Notes: generated from the sequence alone by a model not told the origin. 64,000 nt of DNA from Sporosarcina ureae (GCF_002082015.1 NZ_CP015109.1:1200001-1264000); one strand, 5' to 3'. Shown: positions 27,398-38,053, counted from the first letter of the stretch. Numbers and translations are program-made.

Positions 27398-28135
27398 ATG
27401 CTAAGAATTATTTTGATGGCACTTTCGTTGCTCATCATGATTGGAACTCATATCGCTGCCAATTTAATCCCACTTAATGGACTAACTACTTGGGAGATTG
27501 CTAATCGAGTGCCGGTTCTATTCATGCCTGCAGAGTACGTCTTTTCAATTTGGATAGTGCTAGATCTATTACTTGTCAGTTGGTTATACTTATTTTTCAA
27601 AACATCAGATAGTCTCTCTTCATTCGTTGCTAACTTACGTGCAGTTACATTCTCAATCAGCTGCTTCTTTAATATTGCATGGCTTTTATTGTGGCATTAT
27701 AGTTATTATTACTGGGCTATTGTTAGCGTAATCGCCCTATTAATTTGTTTACTAGTTCTGTATTTCAGTTATCCAAAAATAGACGAAACGAATCGGGAAC
27801 GACTTCCGATTTCAGCTTATATGGCATGGATTTTCATCGCAGTCATCGCAAATTCTAACTATGCTTTCAAATTCCATGATTGGACAGGATGGGGTTTGAG
27901 TGATCCACTATGGACAGTCCTTTTCTTAACTTTAACAGCAGCGATCGCTTTACATTTTATGTATCATTACCGTGACTCTATGTTTAATTTAATCATTATT
28001 TGGTCTTTCATCGGTATCGCCATAAAAAATGGAACCGATGAGCTATTTGTTTCAACAGCCGCTTTATTTCTTTCCGCAGTAATCGGTTTTATACTAGTAA
28101 TGGGCCAGCGTTTTTCAAAGCCCAAACAATTATAA
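27398..28135 (+). CDS. TspO/MBR-related tryptophan-rich membrane protein
   Basis: 245 residues from ATG 27398, after CAGGAGGA; a longer frame from 27218 has no ribosome site. Seven or so hydrophobic helices with conserved features of the larger TspO-like proteins: PAEYVFSIWIVLD near residue 45, FNIAWLLLWHY near 95 and an ANSNYAFKFHDWTGWG region. Members bind tetrapyrroles or act as sensors in other bacteria; role here unknown. A TATACT stands at 27371-27376. Confidence 0.65.
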   Translation: MLRIILMALSLLIMIGTHIAANLIPLNGLTTWEIANRVPVLFMPAEYVFSIWIVLDLLLVSWLYLFFKTSDSLSSFVANLRAVTFSISCFFNIAWLLLWHYSYYYWAIVSVIALLICLLVLYFSYPKIDETNRERLPISAYMAWIFIAVIANSNYAFKFHDWTGWGLSDPLWTVLFLTLTAAIALHFMYHYRDSMFNLIIIWSFIGIAIKNGTDELFVSTAALFLSAVIGFILVMGQRFSKPKQL

Positions 28136-28167
28136 CACGGTGCCAATGGGGCAACCGTGTTTTTTTC
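28134..28167 (+). terminator. Terminator after TspO-like gene
   Basis: ACACGGTGCC / GGGCAACCGTGT hairpin followed by TTTTTT. Confidence 0.8.
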
Positions 28168-28236
28168 ATGATAATACCGTAAACTCGGGTATAGGTTAGA
28201 GTATGGACTATCATGCTAGAGAGTGGAGGTTACGCT

Positions 28237-28578
28237 ATGTCAAATTCAAAATTATTGTCTTCGCTTAGTTATTTCAGTGTCTTTTTCGCCCCCCTTCTAT
28301 TGCCGATCATCATTTATTTCGTTGCGGATGAATTCGAAGTTCGCCGTCATGCCAAAAAGGCACTCGTTTCACATGTCGTTCCTATGGCATTACTGATTGC
28401 TGGTTTCATCATCATGTCCTTTTCGATATTTTCTTTTAACGTTGATACCATCACTAATACAAATAACAATATGATGTTCTGGGGATTCGTTCCTATACTA
28501 TTCATCATTTTATATGGTTTGTTGTTTGTAAGCGTCCTAATTTGGAATGTCTATCAAGGTGTAAAAGTCTTGAAATAA
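28237..28578 (+). CDS. DUF4870-like small membrane protein
   Basis: 113 residues from ATG 28237 with GTGGAGG eight bases upstream. Three hydrophobic helices; FFAPLLLPIIIYFVADEFEVRRHAKKAL at the N-terminal half and a C-terminal VWNVYQ-like helix match the DUF4870 pattern of a helix pair with a basic loop. Function unknown. Confidence 0.65.
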   Translation: MSNSKLLSSLSYFSVFFAPLLLPIIIYFVADEFEVRRHAKKALVSHVVPMALLIAGFIIMSFSIFSFNVDTITNTNNNMMFWGFVPILFIILYGLLFVSVLIWNVYQGVKVLK

Positions 28579-28644
28579 GGAATGGAAGAACAAGCGAATC
28601 ATTAAAAAAACATCAATAAAGTATGATATAGTAGAATTGAATAA

Positions 28645-29421
<777 letters not shown>

Positions 29422-29431
29422 TGAAATGATG

Positions 29432-29475
29432 TGAATGAGTGTGTGCGGATGTTTCCGTGCATGCTCATTTTTTTG
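29432..29475 (+). terminator. Terminator after methionine aminopeptidase
   Basis: ATGAG..TGTGCGGA / TCCGTGCA..CTCAT stem with loop TGTT, then seven T. Confidence 0.75.
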
Positions 29476-29513
29476 CTACGGAATTTTGGAGTAATTTCCT
29501 ACTAATCGAAAGA

Positions 29514-29560
29514 AAAAACTGAAGACTTGCCCCCTAATACGAGGGTAGTCTTCAGTTTTT
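29514..29560. terminator. Terminator of the DEAD-box helicase gene
   Basis: Fourteen-base stem AAAAACTGAAGACT (29514-29527) / AGTCTTCAGTTTTT (29547-29560), usable on both strands; its position serves the minus-strand helicase. Confidence 0.8.
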
Positions 29561-29591
29561 GCGTATCGTCGTTTGAGTGATACGTTTTTTA

Positions 29592-30773
29592 TTATTTCTT
29601 TTTCTTAACTTTCGGTTTGGATTTCTTTGGCGCCGCTTTTTTCAAATCGTCAACTGTTTTGGAGTTTCCTTCGATCAGTTGTCCATTGTACCAAACTTTT
29701 TGGACAGTTTTGAAGCCTTTGGAAACTTTACGGTAGTCGCGTTCTTCTGGATAGGATAGAAGTGTCAGGACTTCTCCGTCTGCTCCGGCGCGGCCTGTTC
29801 TTCCTGATCTATGCACATATTGTTCCGCTGTGTGCGGTACGTCGACATGGATGACGTGTGTTAGTCCTTCAATATCCAATCCTCGTGCTGCTAAGTCTGT
29901 AGCGATGAGGATCCGAATAGTGCCTTTTCTGAAGTCTTCCAACGTTTTCTGGCGGTCGAGTTTTTTCATGTCAGAATAAAGGACTGCAATCGGCGCATCG
30001 TTGTAGAGTAGTTTCAGCTCTTTCATGCGCAATTGATCCACATTATTCATGAATGTTAGTGCTCGCACGCCTGATAATGCGGAAATGCCTCGCAATATAT
30101 CCGTCTTTTTACGTTCATCTACTTTTACGTATGAATGAATCACTTGACCGCTATTCGGAATTTCATCTGAATTGACTTGCAACCGAATCGGATCATTCAT
30201 CAATTGTTTAGCCACGAGTTCGATTTCATCCGTAATTGTGGCTGACACAACCGCTAACTGACGTTCAGGGTTTGCTGCTTCAATCAAACTTTTTACCAAT
30301 ACGCGATATTCACGAGACAGAAGTTGATCCGCTTCGTCTATGACCAAGTATTGAATATCATACATTTTCAACTTTCTTTCTCTTACTAGTTCATTTAATC
30401 TTCCTGGTGTACCGACAACAATTGTCGGTTTCTTTTTCAGTTTTTCGACCTGGCGTTGCATGTTTGCGCCGCCAATCAACTGAGTCACTGTTACAGAAGT
30501 TCCTTCAACCAACTCACGGATCACATTGACAATCTGCATGGATAGCTCTTGTGATGGCGTGATGATTAACGCCTGTGTCTTCGGTAGGTTCCCGTCGACC
30601 ATTTGGATTACAGGTAACGTATACGCTAGTGTCTTACCTGTTCCTGTTGGTGATTCAGCTACTATATCTTTGCCTGACAACATCTCGGGTATCATTTGAG
30701 ACTGAATGGGCATAGGCTGCTTAAATTTCCATTTTGTGCGCAAAGATTCATTCAGCTCGTCTAAAAAATTCAT
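29592..30773 (-). CDS. DEAD-box RNA helicase (YfmL-like)
   Basis: 393 residues from ATG 30773; a GTG nine bases earlier is possible. Motifs in order: Q motif region MPIQSQMIP, motif I SPTGTGKT, Ia PSQELSMQ, Ib TPGRLNE, II DEAD (VIDEADQLL), III SAT, then helicase C with DLAARGLDIEG and HRSGRTGRAG. A basic, Lys-rich tail (about 20 residues) may bind RNA. The size and short tail resemble B. subtilis YfmL, linked to ribosome assembly in the cold; assignment to that paralogue is tentative. Confidence 0.88.
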   Translation of the reverse strand: MNFLDELNESLRTKWKFKQPMPIQSQMIPEMLSGKDIVAESPTGTGKTLAYTLPVIQMVDGNLPKTQALIITPSQELSMQIVNVIRELVEGTSVTVTQLIGGANMQRQVEKLKKKPTIVVGTPGRLNELVRERKLKMYDIQYLVIDEADQLLSREYRVLVKSLIEAANPERQLAVVSATITDEIELVAKQLMNDPIRLQVNSDEIPNSGQVIHSYVKVDERKKTDILRGISALSGVRALTFMNNVDQLRMKELKLLYNDAPIAVLYSDMKKLDRQKTLEDFRKGTIRILIATDLAARGLDIEGLTHVIHVDVPHTAEQYVHRSGRTGRAGADGEVLTLLSYPEERDYRKVSKGFKTVQKVWYNGQLIEGNSKTVDDLKKAAPKKSKPKVKKKK

Positions 30774-30811
30774 TCGGTTCACTCTTTTCTATAGTTGAGG
30801 ACTTCAACCGG

Positions 30812-31855
30812 TTATTTTTTTTGAAGCTTCTTTTTCAACTTCTGAATTTTAGGCACTACTTTCACAAACATGTTATAAATGAATGGCTTATACACTTTAT
30901 CGATTTCACCGATAAATTCTGTCACACCGTCTACTTGACAAAAACTGTTTTTAAAATTATATAATCCATCTTGCTCACTGTCGAGTACGAATACTCCACC
31001 AAGATCATACTGTTCCGCACCGATTTCCAGTCCCCACTTCATCATTTCATAGTTCATTAGGTAACTGGGATTCAAGTTACGCTTCGTATTGGAACTACCT
31101 GCGTATAAGTAATACAATTTTCCGTTATAGTTAATAGTTACAGCGCCGGCTAAGTAATCGTCTTCGTGCTTAGCTATATAAATGCGTAAATCATCGAATG
31201 CTTCTCGCATTTTGACGAAATAATCATATGAACGAATAGAGATTTGGTTCCGAACAGACATTTCTTCATGGATTTCAAAGAATTTCTTTAAATATTCATC
31301 ACTGCGTGAATAAGATATCTCTACACCTTTACGTGCCGAGCTTCGGATTTTACTTCGCGTTCTGCTACGGAATTTGAGCATTAAAGAATCTTCATCCTCG
31401 TCCGTCAATTTAACAATCATATTGTAGCGAGGCTGGATTAACTCTTCTTTACCCGCGCCTTCGTTGCGTACTATGTAACCTGCATCACGATATAACTTGT
31501 CCAATTCATCTGTATACAGCTGTTCAGGATCCATTTTTAATGCAAAGGCTTTATGTTTTTTCACTAGTACTTCTGCCTCTTTAATCAATTCTTCAACCAG
31601 CTTCTGATCATGTAAATCGCAAATAGGTCCACGTGGTGCATATAGTAATGAAAAACCGCCTGGTACCTTTCGTATCAATAAGGACATAGCGGCTACAATT
31701 TCTCCATCACGTTCTACATATACTTGCTCATTGCCCCAATCATCTTTTACATGTGCCCAATTGGGATCTTGTGTAATCGAACGAAACGGAGAATTTCTCA
31801 TAAACGTTTCATATCTTTTAACATCTTTTGCATTGCTTTTATCTAAAATCGGCAC
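30812..31855 (-). CDS. FemABX-family peptidyltransferase (peptidoglycan bridge formation)
   Basis: 347 residues, two GNAT-like subdomains. FYAPRGP-type motif appears as LLYAPRGPICD near residue 70, with RSRTRSKIRSSARKG near 165 and the C-terminal YDLGGVF motif near 288, all typical of FemX/FemA. These enzymes use aminoacyl-tRNA to add Gly, Ala or Ser to the lysine of lipid II. GTG start at 31855 after AAGGAG. A D-amino-acid ligase-like gene two genes away (33921) makes a mixed bridge such as Lys-Gly-D-Glu plausible. Confidence 0.85.
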   Translation of the reverse strand: MPILDKSNAKDVKRYETFMRNSPFRSITQDPNWAHVKDDWGNEQVYVERDGEIVAAMSLLIRKVPGGFSLLYAPRGPICDLHDQKLVEELIKEAEVLVKKHKAFALKMDPEQLYTDELDKLYRDAGYIVRNEGAGKEELIQPRYNMIVKLTDEDEDSLMLKFRSRTRSKIRSSARKGVEISYSRSDEYLKKFFEIHEEMSVRNQISIRSYDYFVKMREAFDDLRIYIAKHEDDYLAGAVTINYNGKLYYLYAGSSNTKRNLNPSYLMNYEMMKWGLEIGAEQYDLGGVFVLDSEQDGLYNFKNSFCQVDGVTEFIGEIDKVYKPFIYNMFVKVVPKIQKLKKKLQKK

Positions 31856-32137
31856 TGCTCGAACACTCCTTACATTACTATAGCTCCATACAATATCCGT
31901 TTTTACTTTTTGAAAATCTTAAAGAACCGTACAGCCACAGCTCTATTAAGTGTAGCCTACTGCATTTTTCAAGTCAAGAATCGAAGGGTACACAGCTGCC
32001 ATTTAACAACGAAGCTAGAAATTTAAGTAATAAATTACTAGTAAATGAGACAATCTATTCCGTTATTAATCAGAATAGCCTATACTGTAATAAGGGATAA
32101 AGGTTTCACATAAAAGATGCAAAAGGGGGATTACATA

Positions 32138-33871
32138 TTGAAAGGTTCAGTACGCAACAAGTTGATAGCGCTTGCAGCTCTAGTTATTTTAATACCACTA
32201 CTCGCTGTAGGAATCGTCAATTATTTTGTAGCGAAGCAAGAGCTGGAGAAAGTCGGGGAGATGGGATTACAGAACGGGACGTATGCTGTCCTAGATTTAA
32301 TCGATGAGCTCAATGTCCAAGTAGAGAACGGCACAATTAGTTTAGAAGACGCACAAGAACGAGCTAAAGACAAAATTATGGGTCCTATGGCTGCTGACGG
32401 TACTAGACCTTTAGACAATCCAGCAAAATACGGAGAGAACTTTTACTTCTATGTAGTGGATCAGGAAGGTACTTTGCTTGTACACCCGCAGAAAGAAGGA
32501 GAAAGCCTCTATGAAACCAAAACAAAAGATGGTCGTTACTTCATTCGTGAAGTAATCTCAGAAGCTAAAAACGGAGGCGGTTATGTACAGTATGACTGGC
32601 CGCTGCCAAGCAACTTGAATGTAGAAGCACCAAAAATTACTTACGGCTTAGAAGATCCTAATTGGGGATGGATCGTAGTAGCTGGAACCTACTTAGTAGA
32701 CTTTAATGCTGGAGCCAAACATGTTTTATGGTACACATTAATTTCTATTATTATTTCTATTATTGTAGGGGTTACACTATTCTCTATTTTCTCAGGGCGT
32801 TTGACATCATACATTAAGAATATCCGCCTCATTACAGCTGAAATAGCACAAGGTAAACTGTCAGGTGAAGATATTCCGATCCGTTCACGTGATGAGCTCG
32901 GCCACTTAGCTGAAAATGTGAATACGATGAAAAATAATCTAAATGAGATGGTCGGTCGGACAAGACTTTCTTCAGATCGTATGAGAACATCTTCCGAAAC
33001 ACTTAGCGCGATTACAGAAGAAGCAACTGCATCGGCTGACGAAATCCACAGCGCGATTACTGAAGTATCTTCAGGTGCGGTATTGCAATCTGAGGAAGCA
33101 GATGTTGCTATCACAAAAGTTGGGCAATTATCTACGCTGATTTCCAACGCATCAGCACAATATGAACATGTCGTGGCGGAGATGCACAGCATGAATGATC
33201 TACAAAATTCAGGTATGCAAAAAGCCGAAACATTAGAGGAAAACTCTACTAACTTCCACATCGTAATCAACGATTTGCAAGGTAATTTCTCACAACTCGT
33301 ATCCAGAATGAATGAGATCCAAGCCATCGTTCAAACGATTTCATCGATCTCAGAACAAACGAATTTATTGGCATTAAACGCTAGTATTGAAGCCGCTCGC
33401 GCAGGTGAACACGGAAAAGGATTCGCTGTAGTAGCAAATGAAGTACGTCAATTATCTGAAGACACAAACGAGGCAACTACGAGAGTTCGCGACCTACTAG
33501 TGCATATCCGAAAAGATACGACGTCTGCTGAAAATCAAATGAAACACACATTAGATTTGACGAGTAATCAAGAAGGCACGATTATAGATACAAAAAATGC
33601 TTTTGAACAATTATCCGATTCCATCCTCAACATCACATCCCTGTTGAAAACTATGGAAAGTGATATGAGTAGCATGGACGAAAATCGACAACATGTCGTT
33701 CAGGCAATTGATCAAATTGCAGCAGTCGCAACTGAATCAGCGGCAGCTACAGAACAAGTCAATGCATCTATCGATGAACAAAAAGCTGCCATCAACACGA
33801 TTATGCATGCTTCTCTCGACCTTCACACAGAAGCCGAAAATATGCATGACCTAGTAGACCGATTCAGCTAA
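32138..33871 (+). CDS. Methyl-accepting chemotaxis protein with extracellular Cache domain
   Basis: 577 residues from TTG 32138, eight bases after AAAAGGGGG; an ATG at 32117 lacks a site. Membrane helix about residues 8-28, then a sensor of the single-Cache type ([26 protein letters not shown]), second helix about 198-220, HAMP, and a signalling domain with the hairpin tip [20 protein letters not shown]. It reports a ligand to CheA/CheW; ligand unknown. Consistent with the motAB genes in the window. Confidence 0.92.
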   Translation: MKGSVRNKLIALAALVILIPLLAVGIVNYFVAKQELEKVGEMGLQNGTYAVLDLIDELNVQVENGTISLEDAQERAKDKIMGPMAADGTRPLDNPAKYGENFYFYVVDQEGTLLVHPQKEGESLYETKTKDGRYFIREVISEAKNGGGYVQYDWPLPSNLNVEAPKITYGLEDPNWGWIVVAGTYLVDFNAGAKHVLWYTLISIIISIIVGVTLFSIFSGRLTSYIKNIRLITAEIAQGKLSGEDIPIRSRDELGHLAENVNTMKNNLNEMVGRTRLSSDRMRTSSETLSAITEEATASADEIHSAITEVSSGAVLQSEEADVAITKVGQLSTLISNASAQYEHVVAEMHSMNDLQNSGMQKAETLEENSTNFHIVINDLQGNFSQLVSRMNEIQAIVQTISSISEQTNLLALNASIEAARAGEHGKGFAVVANEVRQLSEDTNEATTRVRDLLVHIRKDTTSAENQMKHTLDLTSNQEGTIIDTKNAFEQLSDSILNITSLLKTMESDMSSMDENRQHVVQAIDQIAAVATESAAATEQVNASIDEQKAAINTIMHASLDLHTEAENMHDLVDRFS

Positions 33872-33887
33872 ATACTGAAGTAAAGTT

Positions 33888-33919
33888 AAAAAATCCCTGC
33901 AAATGCGCAGGGATTTTTT
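33888..33919. terminator. Bidirectional terminator between the chemoreceptor and ATP-grasp genes
   Basis: AAAATCCCTG / CAGGGATTTT stem with a short loop, A and T runs outside. Confidence 0.85.
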
Positions 33920-33920
33920 C

Positions 33921-35135
33921 TTATTCGACAGCATTTTTATATTTCTTGTAGTAGTTAATTTGACGCATCAGTAAATACAATTTACGCTTCATATGCTTAT
34001 CTTTATTATAAAATAAAGGATTACCATACTTTCCTGCTTTGATCAAAGATCGAATCTCTTTTTCCATAGGTGGATTATCGACAAACTTTTTCAATACTGC
34101 TTTTGGTACGACAGTAAATAAGAAATGGTCATCTAAATAGGTTAACGGCTTTTCCTTCCCGTATACTAAGTCATCGACCAAGTATTTCGCCATATTCTCA
34201 CCGCACTGCGTAATGTAATAACTTGAACGTCCTTGACGAATATTCACTTCAAACGCTTTAAATTTCCCATCGCGCTCATCGTATTTCAAGTCGAAGTTTC
34301 CGTATCCAACGTAACCAATCGCTTCTAGGAACTTCGCAAGCTTCGTCATGATCTCTTCATTATAACGCGTAATCAATGCAGTGTAGTTTCCAATTGCCGT
34401 CATGGCACGTTCTTGTAGTACCACTTGTGCTAATGTGATTAACTGTGCTTTACCGTGCTGATCAGCATAATATACAGCATCCCACATATACGTATCGTCG
34501 CCAGGGATGAAATCCTGAATGATCAGATCTTCCGTATACCCACTAGCTTTTACCATCTGGATAATACGGTTGATTTCTTCATATGTATCGACTTTATAAA
34601 TCTTCTGCAAGCCTTCAAACGGATGGCGATAGTATTGCACCCCGTCGCTCGGCTTGATGATGACTGGAAACAGTACTTTTTCTGTAAATGGTTCATCAGA
34701 TAAACACGAGTGAAAGTACGTGGAAGGTGTATCTATTCCGTGTTCTGCACATAATTCATAGAAATTTTTCTTAATATACACGGCATTCATAATTTCTTCA
34801 TCGATATAATTGAACAGGAAATCTTCTTGTAAAGCTTCTCGCTGCTCAATAATTAGTCGGACATATAAGTCATCCGTTCCAACTAGAACTAGTTTTTGAT
34901 CAGCAGTACGATATTTTTTGGCGATTTCACGTAAAAACTGGACGAATATTTCAGGATCATGCAAACCTGGATTCAATTCTTGGATATCTGTAATTGTACT
35001 ATAACTTGTGAACGGCAATGGTTCTCTACCTACAATTACAGGCTTAATGTCGTACTCTTCATGAAATGAAATCGCCATATTATAGGCGTTAATATTAGTT
35101 CCGACAATAATCGGAATAAAAGAATGCTTACTCAT
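33921..35135 (-). CDS. ATP-grasp ligase of the D-aspartate ligase (Asl) family
   Basis: 404 residues from ATG 35135 with TTGGAGG five bases upstream. It resembles Enterococcus faecium Asl(fm) along its length as I recall that sequence: N-terminal FIPIIVG..NAYNMA, central IIQDFIPGDDTYM, and the ATP/Mg site region GNFDLKYDERDGKFKAFEVN followed by IRQGRSS. Asl activates D-Asp as an acyl phosphate and attaches it to lysine of the peptidoglycan precursor. Here D-Asp or D-Glu is plausible, since A4-type bridges occur in Planococcaceae. Substrate is inference. Confidence 0.75.
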   Translation of the reverse strand: MSKHSFIPIIVGTNINAYNMAISFHEEYDIKPVIVGREPLPFTSYSTITDIQELNPGLHDPEIFVQFLREIAKKYRTADQKLVLVGTDDLYVRLIIEQREALQEDFLFNYIDEEIMNAVYIKKNFYELCAEHGIDTPSTYFHSCLSDEPFTEKVLFPVIIKPSDGVQYYRHPFEGLQKIYKVDTYEEINRIIQMVKASGYTEDLIIQDFIPGDDTYMWDAVYYADQHGKAQLITLAQVVLQERAMTAIGNYTALITRYNEEIMTKLAKFLEAIGYVGYGNFDLKYDERDGKFKAFEVNIRQGRSSYYITQCGENMAKYLVDDLVYGKEKPLTYLDDHFLFTVVPKAVLKKFVDNPPMEKEIRSLIKAGKYGNPLFYNKDKHMKRKLYLLMRQINYYKKYKNAVE

Positions 35136-35210
35136 AAATTCCTCCAACAGACGTTTTTCCATTTAGTGTAGTTGCACCGATTTCGTAAGTCAAGAATGGA
35201 CCGTCCGTCA

Positions 35211-35912
35211 CTAACCATATGTTTTATAAACTTGATCGTGCGTAGCATATAATTCCCAAGGATAAACTCGTGGTGCTTCTGAAGTAAATTGCATCTTTTC
35301 CTTTGTTGTTGGATGTTCGAATTCTAACGTGTGCGCCCATAATGCAATCTGTTCGCCACGCTTATTCATCGAATTCCCATATTTCTGATCACCATAAAGC
35401 GGGAATCCTTCTGTTGCCATTTGTACGCGAATTTGGTGTGATCGTCCTGTATGCAGACGTACACTTACTAAACTTTGATCAATTTTGCTATCGAGTACTT
35501 GATAATCCAAACTGGCCACCTTCCCTCCCGGATGATTTGGCTTCACACTGTACACTTGATTTTTTTGACGATTCTTGTATAAATAATGCTGAAGAGTAGA
35601 TTGTTTTTTTCGTGGCACACCACGGAGAACTGCTAAGTATTTCCGTTCAATGATACCGCGACGAAGCTGATCGGATAGACGAGATGCCGCTTTAGAAGTT
35701 TTAGCAAATACCATCACACCGCCTACAGGACGATCAAGACGATGCACTAAGCCAAGGTAAACCTTCCCTGGCTTTTGATAACGTCTCTTAATATCTTGCT
35801 TTAAAATGGTCAATACGTCCAAGTCTCCGCTCTCATCTTCTTGCACCGGTATATTGACCGGCTTTTCAACGACTAAGAGATGGTTATCTTCATATATTAC
35901 AGGAATCTTCAT
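35211..35912 (-). CDS. RluA-family RNA pseudouridine synthase
   Basis: 233 residues, catalytic domain only (no S4 domain). Catalytic Asp60 in LVHRLDRP; LHTGRSHQIR and the C-terminal LWAHTLEFEHP region are typical. It isomerises uridines in rRNA or tRNA; target unknown. The start overlaps the phosphatase stop by four bases (ATGA), so the pair is translationally coupled. Confidence 0.9.
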   Translation of the reverse strand: MKIPVIYEDNHLLVVEKPVNIPVQEDESGDLDVLTILKQDIKRRYQKPGKVYLGLVHRLDRPVGGVMVFAKTSKAASRLSDQLRRGIIERKYLAVLRGVPRKKQSTLQHYLYKNRQKNQVYSVKPNHPGGKVASLDYQVLDSKIDQSLVSVRLHTGRSHQIRVQMATEGFPLYGDQKYGNSMNKRGEQIALWAHTLEFEHPTTKEKMQFTSEAPRVYPWELYATHDQVYKTYG

Positions 35913-36376
35913 TCAATGGATGCCTCCTTTTTAATAAGCTCCAATAATGCTTGACAACCTTCGAGCACTAAGTCATATGTTTCTTGGAAATCGCCAGTGA
36001 AGTATGGATCGGGAACATCTTTTTGATGACTAGTCAAATCTAAAAAACGAATCACACGTTGATGATCATGATCACCAAATATGTTGTGAATGTTCCGGAT
36101 GTTTTCCGCGTCCATCCCGATAATATAATCAAATTCCTCTGCATCTTTCACATTCAACTGACGACCCGCCATTCCAGCTGCAGAAACTTTAAATTCCGCT
36201 AGTTTGGACAGCGTTCCTTCATGAGGTGCTTTCCCTACATGCCAATCACTTGTTCCAGCAGAGTCCACTTCGATGCGATTCTCCAATCGTTCGTCATGAA
36301 TCATCTTACGAAATACTCCTTCAGCCATAGGTGAGCGACAAATATTTCCGAGACAAACAAATAATACACGTATCAT
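35909..36376 (-). CDS. yfkJ: Low-molecular-weight protein tyrosine phosphatase (YfkJ-like)
   Basis: 155 residues. N-terminal P-loop CLGNICRSP (nucleophile Cys8) and the general-acid Asp in VPDPYFTGDF near residue 124. It removes phosphate from phosphotyrosine or phosphoarginine. B. subtilis YfkJ is a stress-related member. AAAGGAGAG precedes the ATG. Confidence 0.9.
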   Translation of the reverse strand: MIRVLFVCLGNICRSPMAEGVFRKMIHDERLENRIEVDSAGTSDWHVGKAPHEGTLSKLAEFKVSAAGMAGRQLNVKDAEEFDYIIGMDAENIRNIHNIFGDHDHQRVIRFLDLTSHQKDVPDPYFTGDFQETYDLVLEGCQALLELIKKEASIE

Positions 36377-36595
36377 ACGACTCTCTCCTTTTACTACTAT
36401 ATTTCTACTCCAGTATACATCATTAGATGACTTCCTTCATTCTATGTACAGTAATCGTGATATTTCTAGTGTTATGGAATACTTATAGTGCACAAGAGAA
36501 GTAAGTCGTAGTGAATATTTTTTATTATTCTATGATATAATAGGACTTAAATATCAAAACCAAGGGAATGATATAGGAAGAAGGAGGTCTAAACT

Positions 36596-36970
36596 ATGCA
36601 AATTGTGTTTGATGCTACGTGGGAAGCTACTTTATCAGATCAACAAAAACAAGCTTTTATTCATCAATATGAAACTAAAAGATGTAAACAGGAAGAGTTT
36701 ACAGCCACACCCATCCTGTTAAAACATAAACGCAATGGTGGATTAGTCGCTACTGTATTTTTACAAAATAATCGTGATGAAGTTTTATCTTTTCGGGAAG
36801 CTACAGTATGTGTAGTGAATGAGCAAGGAGTAACAGTAGCCGAGGAGACTTTTTCATTGACCCTCGACATTCCACCATATTCCGCAACTCCTTGGTCTTT
36901 CGTCTTTTTACCCACTCACGTAGATTTCATCGAAGAACCTACTGACGAATGGAAAGTCATCATAAAGTAA
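36596..36970 (+). CDS. SLAP-domain-containing protein
   Basis: 124 residues, no signal peptide or membrane helix. The region ATVFLQNNRDEVLSFREATV and the ending PPYSATPWSFVF fit the SLAP domain found with accessory-Sec/S-layer assembly proteins. Function unknown. AAGAAGGAGG precedes the ATG and a TATAAT lies at 36536-36541. Confidence 0.65.
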   Translation: MQIVFDATWEATLSDQQKQAFIHQYETKRCKQEEFTATPILLKHKRNGGLVATVFLQNNRDEVLSFREATVCVVNEQGVTVAEETFSLTLDIPPYSATPWSFVFLPTHVDFIEEPTDEWKVIIK

Positions 36971-36973
36971 TAC

Positions 36974-37016
36974 AAAAAACAGCCGTTCCATTACATTATG
37001 GAACAGCTGTTTTTTT
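36974..37016. terminator. Bidirectional terminator between SLAP gene and yebC
   Basis: AAAAACAGC-GTTCCAT / ATGGAAC-GCTGTTTTT with a one-base bulge on each arm, loop of six. Confidence 0.85.
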
Positions 37017-37740
37017 AAGCTAAATCAACATTATGATGAACTTGTTGTACATCTTCCAAATCATCGAGCGCTTCGACCATTTTTTCAAACTGCTCTTGGG
37101 CTTCTTCATCCAATGAAACCTCATTCTGAGCAATCATAGACAACTCAGCTACGGTAAAGTCTGTAACACCAGCTTGACGGAACGCTTCTTGTACTTCATG
37201 GAAATGGGAGGGATCTGCGTATACTACTACTTGCCCATCTTCCTCCTCGATATCGTTTACATCTACGTCTGCTTCCATCAATAACTCTAATACTTCATCT
37301 TCTGTTTTGCCTTCAATACCGATAATAGCGGCCGGATCAAACATGTAAGCAACAGAACCACTTACTCCCATGTTTCCTCCATTTTTACCGAAAGCGGCAC
37401 GCACTTCAGAAACTGTCCGATTGACGTTATTTGTTAATGCGTCCACGATAACCATGGAGCCGTTCGGTCCGAATCCTTCATAACGAAGTTCATCAAAGTT
37501 TTCTTCACCGCCACCTTTTGCCTTTTCAATCGCACGGTCAATAATGGCTTTCGGTACGTTGTATGTTTTTGCGCGCTCGAGTACGAATTTCAGCGCTTGG
37601 TTGGATTCAGGACTGGGATCACCTGATTTTGCTGCTACATATATTTCACGGCCAAACTTTGCATAGATTCTACTTGTGTTCGCATCTTTAGACGCTTTTT
37701 TTTCTTTAATGTTATTCCATTTACGGCCCATTGGGTGCAC
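37015..37740 (-). CDS. yeeI: YebC/PmpR family transcriptional or translational regulator (YeeI)
   Basis: 241 residues. The N-terminal [20 protein letters not shown] is nearly identical to the B. subtilis YeeI start. [19 protein letters not shown] and [15 protein letters not shown] are YebC signatures. YebC proteins are now linked to relief of ribosome stalling at polyproline and also to transcription control. The GTG at 37740 has AAAGGA at good spacing, while the family's usual ATG is three codons inside. Confidence 0.9.
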   Translation of the reverse strand: MHPMGRKWNNIKEKKASKDANTSRIYAKFGREIYVAAKSGDPSPESNQALKFVLERAKTYNVPKAIIDRAIEKAKGGGEENFDELRYEGFGPNGSMVIVDALTNNVNRTVSEVRAAFGKNGGNMGVSGSVAYMFDPAAIIGIEGKTEDEVLELLMEADVDVNDIEEEDGQVVVYADPSHFHEVQEAFRQAGVTDFTVAELSMIAQNEVSLDEEAQEQFEKMVEALDDLEDVQQVHHNVDLA

Positions 37741-37776
37741 ACTCTTTCCTTTAGTTATAATGGCTTACTACTAATT

Positions 37777-37805
37777 AGTATACCAATTGCTTTTTGACAT
37801 GAAAA
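37777..37805 (-). promoter_or_regulatory. Putative yebC promoter
   Basis: Minus strand TTTTCA (37805-37800), 17-base spacer ending TGG, TATACT (37782-37777): an extended -10 promoter. Confidence 0.55.
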
Positions 37806-38025
37806 GTAAAAAGTATATCGATGTGAGATAACTAGAATGAGAAAAGCATGAGGAGTCGTATTTCAAGCGCTTGGGAAATTGCCCTGGCGATTGACGACAG
37901 CTAGGAGCCAGGTGCCGGTGATACTGCCAGTTGTATCCTAGCCACGGCCTACCTCGCAGTTAGCTAACCAAAAAACTCTGTTATTTACGCATATAAAAGT
38001 TCAATCCCTACTATTCTAATTTGTA
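37806..38025. other. Gene-free stretch with a GC-rich structured island
   Basis: Between two divergent promoters. 37861-37975 is GC-rich, has a perfect 10-base palindrome CAAGCGCTTG (37864-37873) and nested inverted repeats (GCGA/TCGC around CTAGGA/TCCTAG around GATAC/GTATC). No open frame or known riboswitch recognised. It lies upstream of both predicted start sites, so it is probably not part of either transcript. Confidence 0.4.
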
Positions 38026-38053
38026 TTGACTATTTTTAATTGTCTGTTAAACT
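38026..38053 (+). promoter_or_regulatory. Putative cysH operon promoter
   Basis: TTGACT (38026-38031), 16-base spacer, TAAACT (38048-38053) with TGT before it (extended -10). The leader would be only about 25 bases, leaving no room for the S-box riboswitch that controls cysH in B. subtilis. Confidence 0.6.

Noticed and set aside
32689..33327. 212-codon minus-strand ORF inside the chemoreceptor gene
   Set aside because: Shadow of the strongly supported coding frame on the plus strand; Ser/Ile-rich and no ribosome site or family.
37861..37975. Cobalamin, SAM or c-di-GMP riboswitch for cysH
   Set aside because: None of the conserved core motifs could be placed and the region lies upstream of the best cysH promoter.
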